The notes under the pieces are model-generated. The model was not told the origin of the DNA and searched no databases. It was given only the letters and a program-made list of their open reading frames with translations. Positions 17,090-25,686 of a stretch of DNA of 64,000 nucleotides are shown here, piece after piece (positions within the stretch are counted from its first letter, which is position 1; every line of letters begins with the position of its first letter). Source of the stretch: [Clostridium] fimetarium (GTDB lineage Bacteria > Bacillota > Clostridia > Lachnospirales > Lachnospiraceae); assembly GCF_900111235.1 (NCBI RefSeq), contig NZ_FOJI01000004.1, forward strand, positions 217,886 to 281,885. The letters run 5' to 3'. The position numbers were made by a program, and so were the translations under genes.

Positions 17090-18787
17090 ATGAAGTTTGA
17101 GAAGCTTGTTGGTGAAAGATTTAAGGAAAGACCAAGTGACTGTGTAATTGATAGTCATGCACTTATGATTCGTGGCGGTTATATGAAGTATGTTGGGAAT
17201 GGCATTTATTCATCACTTTTGCCTTTGAAAAGGATAACTCGTAAAATTGAACAAATCATTAGAGAAGAAATGGATGGAATTGATGGACAGGAAGTTCAGT
17301 TTCCGGTTGTTATGCCGGCTTCTCTCTGGCAGGAATCTGGCAGGTATGAAAGTATAGGGAGTGAACTTGTGCGATTCAATGATAGAAATAAAAATCCACT
17401 TGTACTAGGTATGACACATGAAGAAGCCGCTGTTCAACTTGTACGTGACTATGCTCAAAGTTACTCAAAATATCCATTTATGGTGTATCAGATTCAAACA
17501 AAGTTCCGTGACGAAGCCAGACCAAGAGGTGGTTTGATTCGCGTACGAGAATTTACGATGAAAGATGCTTATTCATTTCACACAAGTCAGAGTGATTTGG
17601 GAGATTACTATGACCGCTGTCATCATGCTTATGAACGAATTTTCACCAGAGTTGGAATTCCGGAAGTGATTTCAGTTGCATCTGACTCCGGAATGATGGG
17701 AGGGAATATTTCTCATGAATTTATGCTTATGACATCAATTGGTGAGGACTCTATAGTAATATGCAGAGGTTGCGGCTATAAGGCGAATATGGAAGCGGCT
17801 GATAGTGTTATTTACAACGAAAGAGATACTGTTTCGAACAAGATTACGCTTGTGCATACACCAAATATTCATACAATAGAGGAAGTCTGCGGATTTTTTA
17901 ATATTACCAAAGAAAAAAGTTGTAAGGCTGTTGCATATCAGAGAAATAGTGATGATTCATATATTGTAGTTTTAATTAGAGGGGATCTTGACGTTAATGA
18001 AACGAAACTGACTAATCATCTTGGATTTGATATTCATGCAGCGACTATTGTAGATGAGTGTGAGCTGGCTGCGGGATATATTGGACCATATTTGTTGAAT
18101 AATAACTATTCGGTTTTGTATGATAAGTCCCTTGAAAACACAAATAATTTAGTTTGCGGTGGAAATGTAATTGAGTATCACTACACTGGACTTGATATAC
18201 AGCGAGATATCGGAAATGTTATGTATCATGATTTTGTAAAAATTCAAGATGGTGGTATTTGTCCATGTTGCGGTAAAGAATCAATTTCCATATCCCGTGG
18301 CATTGAAGTAGGAAATATATTTCAGCTAGGTACAAAATATACAAAATCAATGAACATGACCTACATTGATAAAGAAGGAACTATCCAATATCCTATTATG
18401 GGATGTTACGGCATTGGGATTGGTAGACTTGCAGCATCAGTTTGTGAGGTGCATCATGATGACTTTGGTCCAATATGGCCTATGGCAATTGCACCTTGGC
18501 AAGTTCATATTTGTGCTGTACGATCTGATGATAATGCTGTAAAAGAATGTGCAAATAACTTGTACGAGGAGTTGCTAAGTAGTGGAATTGAAGTGATTTA
18601 TGACGACAGAGCCGTTAGTGCTGGTGTTATGTTTTCAGATGCGGATCTGCTTGGTGTTCCTTTGAGAATTATTGTGAGTCCAAGAAATCTTAAAGAGAGT
18701 TGTTGTGAGATAGTATCAAGAGATAAAACGATTTTGATAAAAGTTGCATTAGATTTAACAAATGAAAAAATTTTAGAATTAGTATAG
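17090..18787 (+). CDS. proS: Prolyl-tRNA synthetase, bacterial type
   Basis: The 565-residue class II synthetase charges tRNA-Pro. Motif 1 lies in IIREEMDGIDGQEVQFPVV, motif 2 in FRDEARPRGGLIRVREFTMK (about residues 140-160), and motif 3 in MGCYGIGIGRLAASV. The mid-region (about 225-380), with CRGCGYKANMEAADS at its start, corresponds to the INS editing domain. The open frame runs up to 16910 through the T-box, but GGAGG nine bases before the ATG at 17090 fixes the start. Confidence 0.96.
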   Translation: MKFEKLVGERFKERPSDCVIDSHALMIRGGYMKYVGNGIYSSLLPLKRITRKIEQIIREEMDGIDGQEVQFPVVMPASLWQESGRYESIGSELVRFNDRNKNPLVLGMTHEEAAVQLVRDYAQSYSKYPFMVYQIQTKFRDEARPRGGLIRVREFTMKDAYSFHTSQSDLGDYYDRCHHAYERIFTRVGIPEVISVASDSGMMGGNISHEFMLMTSIGEDSIVICRGCGYKANMEAADSVIYNERDTVSNKITLVHTPNIHTIEEVCGFFNITKEKSCKAVAYQRNSDDSYIVVLIRGDLDVNETKLTNHLGFDIHAATIVDECELAAGYIGPYLLNNNYSVLYDKSLENTNNLVCGGNVIEYHYTGLDIQRDIGNVMYHDFVKIQDGGICPCCGKESISISRGIEVGNIFQLGTKYTKSMNMTYIDKEGTIQYPIMGCYGIGIGRLAASVCEVHHDDFGPIWPMAIAPWQVHICAVRSDDNAVKECANNLYEELLSSGIEVIYDDRAVSAGVMFSDADLLGVPLRIIVSPRNLKESCCEIVSRDKTILIKVALDLTNEKILELV

Positions 18788-18831
18788 CTCATTGATAGAA
18801 AAGAGATTACGAAAGTAACATCAGTCTTAAA

Positions 18832-19002
18832 TATAAAGAAGACATGAAAAAGATAGTATCCTTTAGAGGGAGCGCTGTTTATAAAATAAGAAATCTTGGG
18901 GATAAAGATGGTCCTTTTGTTCCTTATAATGGATATGCGGTAGATCAAATCATGGATCTTGTTAATCAGATAACTGAGAATATTAAGAATAATTTGAAAT
19001 GA
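18832..19002 (+). pseudogene. Fragment resembling the Fic C-terminal linker, fused to unknown sequence
   Basis: The frame gives YKEDMKKIVSFRGSAVYKI, which matches YKEDMKKIESIKGNSVYKI at residues 276-294 of the intact Fic protein encoded about 1.2 kb downstream; the DNA is also clearly related. After that the sequence departs (DKDGPFVPYNGYAVDQIMD and so on) to a TGA at 19000-19002. No ribosome binding site is seen before the ATG at 18844. It looks like the relic of a second fic gene. The origin of the last 33 residues is unknown to me. Confidence 0.6.
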
Positions 19003-19037
19003 ATTCAAAAAGGTTCAAGAAAACGAAGTTTACGTTC

Positions 19038-19069
19038 ACGTCCCAAGACAGTTGTCTTGGGACGTTTTT
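19038..19069 (+). terminator. Strong terminator upstream of fic
   Basis: ACGTCCCAAGAC and GTCTTGGGACGT form a perfect 12-bp stem with loop AGTT, followed by four T. It probably ends the proS transcript. Confidence 0.88.
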
Positions 19070-19127
19070 GCTGTTTCGCATAAAGAAATAGGAAGTATAT
19101 TGTGTAAATATCCTGCGATAAAATAAA

Positions 19128-19182
19128 AAAAATCACTAAAAATAAATAATACAGTGATTTTTATATAAAATTCGGGTATAAT
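19128..19182 (+). promoter_or_regulatory. Inverted repeat and -10 element before fic
   Basis: AAAAATCACT (19128-19137) and AGTGATTTTT (19153-19162) are perfect 10-bp inverted arms around a 15-base spacer. TATAAT lies at 19177-19182, and the right arm overlaps where the -35 should be (a poor TGATTT). The palindrome could be an operator or a second terminator read from either side. Confidence 0.5.
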
Positions 19183-19211
19183 ATAACTAAAGATGACAAG
19201 GAGGGACAAAA

Positions 19212-20294
19212 ATGGAACCATTTCAAGCAAAAAGATTGCCATTAGAATATAAAATAGATAAAGAATTACTTAGATTATTAGCAGAATCAAATGAAAAATA
19301 TGGAGAATACAAATCATTACTTAATACTTTAGAGTTTGATTCAAAATATTTCCTTGATTCTGTTCTGTTAAATGAAAGTTATAAATCAACACAGATTGAA
19401 GGCACGCAGATATCACAGGATGAAATGTATTATTTAAAGTATTTAGAGAAGACCGATGATAATCTAGAAATACAAAATTTAAAGAAAACAATAGAATTTG
19501 CATATGATGAACTAGGAAAACAAAAAGTGATTAATATGTATTTAGTTAATAATATGCACAAGATTCTTTTAAATAGTGTTAGAGGTTCTGAAAAAACGCC
19601 AGGGGAAATAAGAAAAACTCAGAATTGGATTGGACCACGTAGGGTGGGAATGGACGGAGCTACGTTTATTCCTCCAGCACCAGAAAATGTCATAGAACTA
19701 TTGAATAATTTGTATGAATATATGAATGATGCATTTATCGACCCATTACTGATAAATGTCGCAATATCACATGCACAATTTGAGACGATCCATGCATACA
19801 AAGATGGGAATGGACGTGTTGGAAGAGCATTGATTCCAATACAAATGGCAATGCTAGAAGAAGAAAGACCAATATTATACTTATCAGAGGTTATTGAACT
19901 GTATAAGCCATCATATCAGAGGTATTTGATGGAAAGTAGACGAGGTAATTTGGCAGGATTTATTAAATTCTTTTTGCAATGTGTAATTGATCAGTGTAGT
20001 TCAAATATAAATAAAATAAATAGAATTAAAGCAATATATAAAGAAGATATGAAGAAGATAGAATCCATTAAAGGGAATTCTGTTTATAAAATAATGCCCG
20101 TAATAATGCGTCAGATAGTATTTACTAAAAAAGAAGTACAGGATGAATCGGGAGTATCTGTAAATGTAGTATCAAATATTATTAATCAATTAGTTGAAAT
20201 GGAGATTCTCGTTAAAGATAGTATCGTAATTAAAAAAGGTTATAGATATCAAAGAATTTATGATGTATTTGTAGGCAACAGAGAGTATTACTAA
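19212..20294 (+). CDS. Fic family protein (probable AMP-transferase)
   Basis: The 360-residue protein has the Fic active-site motif HAYKDGNGRVGR at residues 194-205, with catalytic H194. An N-terminal autoinhibitory helix is recognisable by STQIEG (S59-G64), fitting the (S/T)xxxE(G/N) rule for class II Fic proteins, so activity is probably self-restrained. The C-terminal 70 residues look like a winged-helix domain (TKKEVQDESGVSVNVVSNII). Such Fic-wHTH proteins modify partner proteins with AMP and often act alone. ATG follows AAGGAGGGA. A relic of a related gene lies just upstream. Confidence 0.93.
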   Translation: MEPFQAKRLPLEYKIDKELLRLLAESNEKYGEYKSLLNTLEFDSKYFLDSVLLNESYKSTQIEGTQISQDEMYYLKYLEKTDDNLEIQNLKKTIEFAYDELGKQKVINMYLVNNMHKILLNSVRGSEKTPGEIRKTQNWIGPRRVGMDGATFIPPAPENVIELLNNLYEYMNDAFIDPLLINVAISHAQFETIHAYKDGNGRVGRALIPIQMAMLEEERPILYLSEVIELYKPSYQRYLMESRRGNLAGFIKFFLQCVIDQCSSNINKINRIKAIYKEDMKKIESIKGNSVYKIMPVIMRQIVFTKKEVQDESGVSVNVVSNIINQLVEMEILVKDSIVIKKGYRYQRIYDVFVGNREYY

Positions 20295-20306
20295 TTATTA
20301 GCATGA

Positions 20307-20401
20307 AGGATTGAAAATATTCTTGTTGCTGCGATTGATAAATTTATAAAAAAGGGTATGACGGAGCATCTATAGATACGATAGCTGCAAAAGCGGTGTA
20401 G
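20307..20401 (+). pseudogene. TetR-type regulator N-terminus, frameshifted
   Basis: Read in one frame the DNA gives RIENILVAAIDKFIK, and after a one-base shift within an A-run near 20349 it gives KGYDGASIDTIAAKAV and a stop at 20399-20401. Together these are the first helices of a TetR DNA-binding domain. The recognition helix is missing. The open frame that follows (20402-20665, starting near PKELIFLFLSMSKALES) could be the rest of the same broken gene, but I cannot prove this. Confidence 0.65.
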
Positions 20402-20665
20402 ATGAAACGGCCCAAAGAACTGATTTTCTTATTTTTATCCATGTCTAAGGCTTTAGAATCGATTATGTTATCGGACTGCTACAAGCAGTATGTAGATAAC
20501 AGTACGCAATTTTTTCTACGCATACTTAAAAAGATACAAGGTTCAGAGTTTATAGACATGAAAAGTTTGGAATTGTCAGCCATATCGTTATTTAATAGTG
20601 TCAGATTTACTACAATTTTTACGAATGTATATAATAACCGATTACATAAAGGGGGGATTGATACT

Positions 20666-20968
20666 ATGACAATCGTTAGTGTTAAAAGAGTCAACACAGA
20701 AGGCGGCGAGAACGGTAGCCTAGTGTTGAATATTAATTATGATAATAAGCGAAGTAATCTTATAATGTTTAGTGTTCGGTTTAATAGAATAAACTTTTGG
20801 GGAACAATTCAGGGTGGAGGGTACTCTTCAACTCTTGATACAAACGATATTGAATCCACTGTATATTTTGGTTTGAAAAAGGATGACAAAGGTACTCTTA
20901 GATTAAAAATTTCAAATACTCAATACTATCTGACGGATGCTTATAATTTGAAGTTTGACAGAAAATAG
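20666..20968 (+). CDS. Hypothetical 100-residue protein
   Basis: The ATG at 20666 is nine bases after a GGGGGG-rich ribosome binding site and gives MTIVSVKRVNTEGGENGSLV. The sequence alternates hydrophobic and polar residues with many glycines, consistent with an all-beta fold, and has no signal peptide or membrane span. I do not recognise the family. The same frame is open upstream to 20402, but that part resembles a decayed TetR gene. Surrounding genes are degraded, so it may itself be a remnant. Confidence 0.45.
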   Translation: MTIVSVKRVNTEGGENGSLVLNINYDNKRSNLIMFSVRFNRINFWGTIQGGGYSSTLDTNDIESTVYFGLKKDDKGTLRLKISNTQYYLTDAYNLKFDRK

Positions 20969-21045
20969 ATACGTAACTAATATTGGAATCGGGTTTATTC
21001 CTTGTATCCACAGGGAACGTCCATAAAGTTAAGCGAAAGATATTT

Positions 21046-22129
21046 ATGATTAAGATAAGTCTATTGAACCACCGTGTACCAAACGGTACTCACGGTGGTG
21101 TGAGGGGACAGAGAAGTTTGGAAAGTATTGTTATAGAATTAACCAAACAATATCCCGCAATTTTAATTACAGGACCAAGACAGGTTGGAAAGACAACAAT
21201 GCTTCAAAAATTGATGGAGGGAACTGATAAAAACTATGTTACTTTAGATGATTTAAATGAACGTGCGCTTGCAAAAAGTGACCCAGATATGTTTTTCCAA
21301 ATTCATAAACATCCGGTGCTAATTGACGAAGTACAGTATGCTCCAGAACTTTTTTCATATATTAAAATATTGGTGGATAATAATCATAAAGCAGGTGATT
21401 TTTGGCTTACAGGTTCTCAGATTTTCAAACTAATGAAAGGTGTTAGCGAATCATTGGCCGGAAGGGTGGCGCTGCTTAATATGACAACATTATCCCAGTC
21501 TGAGATATATGGTGGAATTAATACCCCATTTCAAGTAGATCTGAGTGTTCTTAATGAAAAGATGGCAGAAAGGAAAAGCGCTGATACAGAAGAGATTTTT
21601 CAAAGAATATTTAAGGGTTCAATGCCATCTATTGTAAATGGGACATATGTCAATAGTAATATTTTCTATAATAGCTACATTAGTACCTATATTGAAAGGG
21701 ATGTTAGAGAATTGTCAGATTCAATCGATGCATTGAAATTCGTTAGATTTATGACTGCAGTAGCAGCTAGATGCTCTCAGATGCAAAATATTTCCGATAT
21801 TGCAATGGATGCTGATATTAACCAAGTCCAGGCGAAAAATTGGTTAAATATTCTTGAAACATTAGGTGTTATTTTTTATCTTCATCCATATTCAAACAAT
21901 ATGCTTAAGCGTCTTGTAAAAACACCAAAACTATATTTTTATGACACAGGCCTGGTATGCTACCTGACAAAGTGGAGTAATGCAAAAACAGTTGAGTGAA
22001 CTGGTAAAAGCGTTTCATTTACTAGATAAAGCATCTGTAACGCGTGGAAAAGGTGCGGTTGTTTGCATGAAACAAAAGTTATCGGCGGTAGATAATGAGA
22101 ATTTAATTATTCCGATATATTTGATTTAG
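21046..22129 (+). pseudogene. AAA ATPase with DUF4143 domain, internally deleted
   Basis: The main frame (to 21999) has Walker A TGPRQVGKTTML, Walker B PVLIDEVQYAP and the DUF4143 region with YISTYIERDVREL and TPKLYFYDTGLVCYL. It stops shortly after that last motif. In a different frame, 22001-22129 encodes LDKASVTRGKGAVVCMKQK then LSAVDNENLIIPIYLI, the usual C-terminus of the family. So a central part of the C-terminal domain has been lost with a frameshift. The N-terminus is also odd: the first 20 or so codons after ATG 21046 read through a group II intron-like hairpin. Confidence 0.85.
21066..21106 (+). mobile_element. Possible relic of a group II intron (domain V-like hairpin)
   Basis: ACCACCGTG (21068-21076) pairs with CACGGTGGT (21091-21099), with inner TACC/GGTA, loop AAAC and a two-base bulge on the 3' side, followed by GTGAGGGG. 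Shape, bulge position and the GGTGGTGTGAG ending look like domain V and the start of domain VI in clostridial group II introns. No intron-encoded reverse transcriptase or upstream domains are present. The identification rests on memory of such sequences, not on a search. Confidence 0.4.
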
Positions 22130-22313
22130 AAAAGCTTTAAGCGCTTTTATATATTTAATATATTTAAAAAAATGATAGTTATTTGTAACGAATAGATTTC
22201 ATAGTCCTATATGATGAATAATCGGAGTTTGACCTTTCAAGAAGTAGTAATGAGTTTATTCAGTAGTAATACAGAAGATTGTTTGGAGGACACTATAGTT
22301 ATATCGTGGGATA

Positions 22314-22577
22314 GTGATGACAATTCTATATTATGAATTAGAAGTTATTATACGTTCTATCTCATTTTTCGTAATTTCTAATTCTAATATTACAAGGATA
22401 GAAGAGGCAGGTCTAGAATTATGCATGCAACTTCCGGGGATTGCGTTTTATGGAGTGTATAAATTCATATTTTACTGTGTTTTACCATATGGAATTATCG
22501 TTGTTGTGGTTTTTACTATAATCACAAGTATAATTTGGAAAAAAGGGATTAGGTATTATAACAGTGCCAGCTCATAG
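22314..22577 (+). pseudogene. Remnant of an ABC-2 type permease
   Basis: The 87-codon frame starts at a GTG without a ribosome binding site. It ends with KFIFYCVLPYGI directly joined to a hydrophobic segment and WKKGIRYYNSASS, which looks like the C-terminus of ABC-2 family exporters. The usual loop and helix between these parts are missing, and there is no partner ATPase. It seems to be an internally deleted stump. The 184 bp before it (22130-22313) hold no recognisable feature. Confidence 0.5.
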
Positions 22578-22627
22578 AATGAAGGAAATTATCGAATCAG
22601 AATTTATAGAAAAGAGGACAAACTATA

Positions 22628-23134
22628 ATGAAACTTATGTTAAAACATCTATCTTCTTGTTATAAAGTGAAACAAATTTTAGAAGAAGATATTTGGGATG
22701 TATATATTCTTTGTAAAGGGAATCCAACTTACTATATATATATGAAATCAGAACCAACAATTGAAAATGTGAAGGAAGATTTGACTGCCTTTCCGCCAGG
22801 TAAAGCTATGGATGATAAGCATTTCGTGGGGTTTTATAAAGAAAATCAATTGATCGCAATTATGGATTTGATTATAGAATATCCCAATAATAATACAATA
22901 TTCATTGGTTTATTTATGCTGAATAAAGAGTATCAGGGAATTGGAATTGGAACTAAAATCATAAATGATGCTTTAAATTTTCTCAAAAAGGAAGGCTACG
23001 GTTGTGCGCGTCTGGGATTTGTAAAAGGCAATTTACAAAGTGAGAAATTTTGGACTAAAAATAAATTCATCCCTACTGGTATTGAGGTTGAAAAAGAAAA
23101 CTACACTGTCGTAGTTATGCAAAGGGATTTGTGA
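22628..23134 (+). CDS. GNAT family N-acetyltransferase
   Basis: The 168-residue protein has the GNAT fold: the acetyl-CoA loop EYQGIGIGTKIINDAL (about residues 99-114, Q/RxxGxG/A form) after strand IFIGLFMLN, and a C-terminal segment NLQSEKFWTKNKFIPTG typical of the family. The substrate cannot be told from sequence. The ATG follows AGAGGACA. Confidence 0.88.
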   Translation: MKLMLKHLSSCYKVKQILEEDIWDVYILCKGNPTYYIYMKSEPTIENVKEDLTAFPPGKAMDDKHFVGFYKENQLIAIMDLIIEYPNNNTIFIGLFMLNKEYQGIGIGTKIINDALNFLKKEGYGCARLGFVKGNLQSEKFWTKNKFIPTGIEVEKENYTVVVMQRDL

Positions 23135-23159
23135 AAATTTAATACTATGAATAATAATA

Positions 23160-23210
23160 TTGACAATATCGATATTCGAGTATACAATGTAGATATTCAA
23201 TATCGATATT
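23160..23210 (+). promoter_or_regulatory. padR promoter with two palindromic operators
   Basis: TTGACA (23160-23165) and TACAAT (23183-23188) are 17 bp apart. The 12-bp palindrome AATATCGATATT occurs twice, at 23165-23176 between the -35 and -10, and at 23199-23210 just past the -10; both are followed by CGA, and they are 34 bp apart. A weaker related site lies at 23233-23252. Such placing would let the PadR protein repress its own operon. Confidence 0.85.
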
Positions 23211-23269
23211 CGACATAGACATATAATACAGATAATCGATATACGTATTCGAGAAACGAGGAGTTCAAC

Positions 23270-23593
23270 ATGGCACGAAAAAAGTTTGAAACTTTAACAG
23301 AGCAAATGTTTTATATTTTACTATCACTAGAAGAAGAATATTGTGGAATTGATATTATGGATAAAATTCAGAATATGACTGAGGGAAGAATAAGTGTAGG
23401 CTCAGGAACACTCTACACTATATTAGGGGAATTTGAAAAGAATAACTTGATTAGGGAAACTGCAGTTGAGGGAAGAAAAAGAAGTTATATTATCACACAA
23501 GAGGGCCAGAAAATATTAAGTAATGAAATATCTAGGTTAACTCAGCAATTAGAGGACTATAAAAAATTTGGACGAGAGAATTCGATAGAATAA
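23270..23593 (+). CDS. PadR family transcriptional regulator
   Basis: The 107-residue protein has the PadR winged helix with LTEQMFYILLSLEEEYCGIDIMDKI at its start (shown in part: MFYILLSLEEEY), RISVGSGTLYTIL as recognition helix, and GRKRSYIITQEGQKIL as wing. It is of the short PadR-s2 type. It shares a transcript with the DUF2812 gene 14 bp downstream, a frequent pairing in Firmicutes where the membrane protein may be the regulated output. Confidence 0.95.
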   Translation: MARKKFETLTEQMFYILLSLEEEYCGIDIMDKIQNMTEGRISVGSGTLYTILGEFEKNNLIRETAVEGRKRSYIITQEGQKILSNEISRLTQQLEDYKKFGRENSIE

Positions 23594-23607
23594 GGGGGAA
23601 TGTTAAT

Positions 23608-24969
23608 ATGAGAAATGATAATATTTTGAAAAAACAGGTACGAATGATGCCAGATAATCTTGAGGCTACGAAAAAGGAGTTAGAGGATTTAGCTGCAAGA
23701 GGATGGATGTTAGTTGAAAAAGAGGGAAATAAGTTCGTCTTTAAGAAGATAGAGGGGAAAACACTCAATTTTGCTGTAGAAATATTTGATAAGGCATCAA
23801 ACTATGATACATTTCCTAATGAACATAATATGGAGTATATTGAATTTTGTGAAAAGGCAGGTTGGAATTTTATATGTGCAGCAGGAAAAATTCAGATTTT
23901 CTATTCAGAAGATTTGAATTTGACGCCAATTGAAACAGATGACAATATGAAATTTGATGTAATATGTAAGATGAGTCGCACAACATTATGGATAGGATCT
24001 GTGCTGTTGCCAATAATCGGGTTCTTAAATTTAGTAATGAGTATAACGGTTAATCGAAATTCAGTCGAATTATCGTTTGCGGCATTATCAACCGTTGTAA
24101 TTTGGTTGTTATGTATTTTGATGGCAATGACTAGAACTATTCGGTGGGTTCTTTGGAAAAAGAGATGTAAGAAGAGTGTAGAATTAGGGGATGGAATTAT
24201 TCCTCGTAAATATATGACAATAAAGGCAGGTTACTTTATGATAGGCACAATTTTTGGAATATGGTCCGTTGGTGGGCTTGTTGCATGGATTATGCTGGGT
24301 CAATTAGAAGCTGCAGGTATTGGGTTCCTTTGGTTAGTGGTGCTTGCGATGTTCCCACTAATTAATGGTATCTCAAAGATAGCACAAAAGAAAAAGTTAA
24401 AATCAAGTGACAATGCAATTGCACAATTTGTAATTCCATTTGTATTTTTATTATTTTTTATAGTTATATGGAGTATGTTTATAATATCGGGAATGAATAG
24501 AAAGGCAACTAATGAAAATGAAATACCATTAACATTGTCTGCTATAGGAATAGAAACAAATATTGAAGCAAATATTGAAGCAAATGGAAATGAGAATAAT
24601 ACTGATCATAATAATGACGGCAAGTTTTTAATGTCCTTGGACTATTATTCAGAATCTTCAAGGGCAGGAGCTACTGATGATAGGGAGATAAAATATTATA
24701 TATACAGAACGGATTTTCCTATTATTTATAATAGACTGATGAAGGATGCAAAAACTGGAGTTTTTAGAACCTATGGTATAATGTATGATTTTGATTTGGC
24801 AACCAGTGTGGAGGGTTTAAAAGCTGATAAGGCATGGTATTATGAAGAAAATGGCCATCACTATTTGTTTGAGTATGATGGTATGATAATAAAATTAGAT
24901 TCAAATTTTGCGTTTAATAAGGAACAGTTGAAAACGGCAGATACAATTTTTGATTCACTGGTAAAGTGA
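23608..24969 (+). CDS. DUF2812 domain membrane protein
   Basis: The 453-residue protein begins with a cytoplasmic DUF2812 domain (about residues 25-115, with LEDLAARGWMLVEKEGNKF and FCEKAGWNFICAAGKIQIF), followed by about five predicted membrane spans between 130 and 300 and a C-terminal extracytoplasmic region. Its function is unknown; the family is commonly encoded next to PadR regulators, as here. The ATG follows AAGGGGGAATG-type spacing. Confidence 0.88.
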   Translation: MRNDNILKKQVRMMPDNLEATKKELEDLAARGWMLVEKEGNKFVFKKIEGKTLNFAVEIFDKASNYDTFPNEHNMEYIEFCEKAGWNFICAAGKIQIFYSEDLNLTPIETDDNMKFDVICKMSRTTLWIGSVLLPIIGFLNLVMSITVNRNSVELSFAALSTVVIWLLCILMAMTRTIRWVLWKKRCKKSVELGDGIIPRKYMTIKAGYFMIGTIFGIWSVGGLVAWIMLGQLEAAGIGFLWLVVLAMFPLINGISKIAQKKKLKSSDNAIAQFVIPFVFLLFFIVIWSMFIISGMNRKATNENEIPLTLSAIGIETNIEANIEANGNENNTDHNNDGKFLMSLDYYSESSRAGATDDREIKYYIYRTDFPIIYNRLMKDAKTGVFRTYGIMYDFDLATSVEGLKADKAWYYEENGHHYLFEYDGMIIKLDSNFAFNKEQLKTADTIFDSLVK

Positions 24970-25128
24970 TGTTGTGCTGAAGGGAACGGTCCTTAAAGTT
25001 CTCAGTAAAAAATATATGCAAATTATGCAAAAGGTGCAAATGCAAAATAGAAAAAATCAGTGAGACTTTTTCCATTTTTAAACGCTTAATAAGTGAATAA
25101 TAAAAATACAGAAAATGAGAGGGATAAT

Positions 25129-25686
25129 ATGGATAACGGTGCAAGTAGCTACCATCGTTTTCTAGAGGGTGACGAAAGCGGACTTGAAGAGTTGGTTGAG
25201 ATGTATAATGATAATTTGATATTTTTTTTAAATGGATATGTAAATAACATAACAGTAGCAGAGGATTTGGCGGCTGAAACTTTCTTTGAAATAATGGTTC
25301 ATAAAAACCATTTCAAAGAGATATTTTCGTTCAAAACATGGCTGTTTAAGGTTGGGCGCAATAATGCAATTGATTACTTGCGAAAACAGTCTAGAACCCG
25401 TTTGACGCCTATTGAAGATGTAAAAAACGAATTGTTAGATAAGTGTAATCTTGAGGATATAATTTTAAAAGATGAGCGAAAACGAAGAATCCACAATGCA
25501 CTTCATATGATAAATACAGACTACCAAGATGCGATATATTTGGTGTATTTTGAGGACATGAGTTATGATGAGGCCGCTGTTGTACTTAAAAAGAATACAA
25601 AACAAATCAAAAATCTTACTTATAGAGCAAAACAAGCGCTTAAAGCTGTATTAGAAAAGGAGGACTTTTTTGATGAGAGATTTTAA
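25129..25686 (+). CDS. ECF-type RNA polymerase sigma factor
   Basis: The 185-residue protein has sigma region 2 (DNLIFFLNGYVNNITVAEDL, then FKTWLFKVGRNNAIDYLRK) and region 4 (DMSYDEAAVVLKKNTKQIKN). It would direct RNA polymerase to an extracytoplasmic-stress regulon. GAGAGGG lies five bases before ATG 25129; an in-frame GTG at 25093 lacks a good site. Its end overlaps the next gene by 14 bases, the usual layout for sigma and anti-sigma partners. No clear GAAC-type autoregulated -35 was found upstream. Confidence 0.93.
   Translation: MDNGASSYHRFLEGDESGLEELVEMYNDNLIFFLNGYVNNITVAEDLAAETFFEIMVHKNHFKEIFSFKTWLFKVGRNNAIDYLRKQSRTRLTPIEDVKNELLDKCNLEDIILKDERKRRIHNALHMINTDYQDAIYLVYFEDMSYDEAAVVLKKNTKQIKNLTYRAKQALKAVLEKEDFFDERF

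Noticed and set aside
19212..20294. Fic as the toxin of a two-gene toxin-antitoxin system
   Set aside because: The inhibitory motif lies in the same protein (S59-G64), and no small antitoxin gene is adjacent.
23135..23269. Riboswitch in the leader of padR
   Set aside because: The structure is explained by short perfect DNA palindromes placed at the promoter; no larger RNA fold is apparent.
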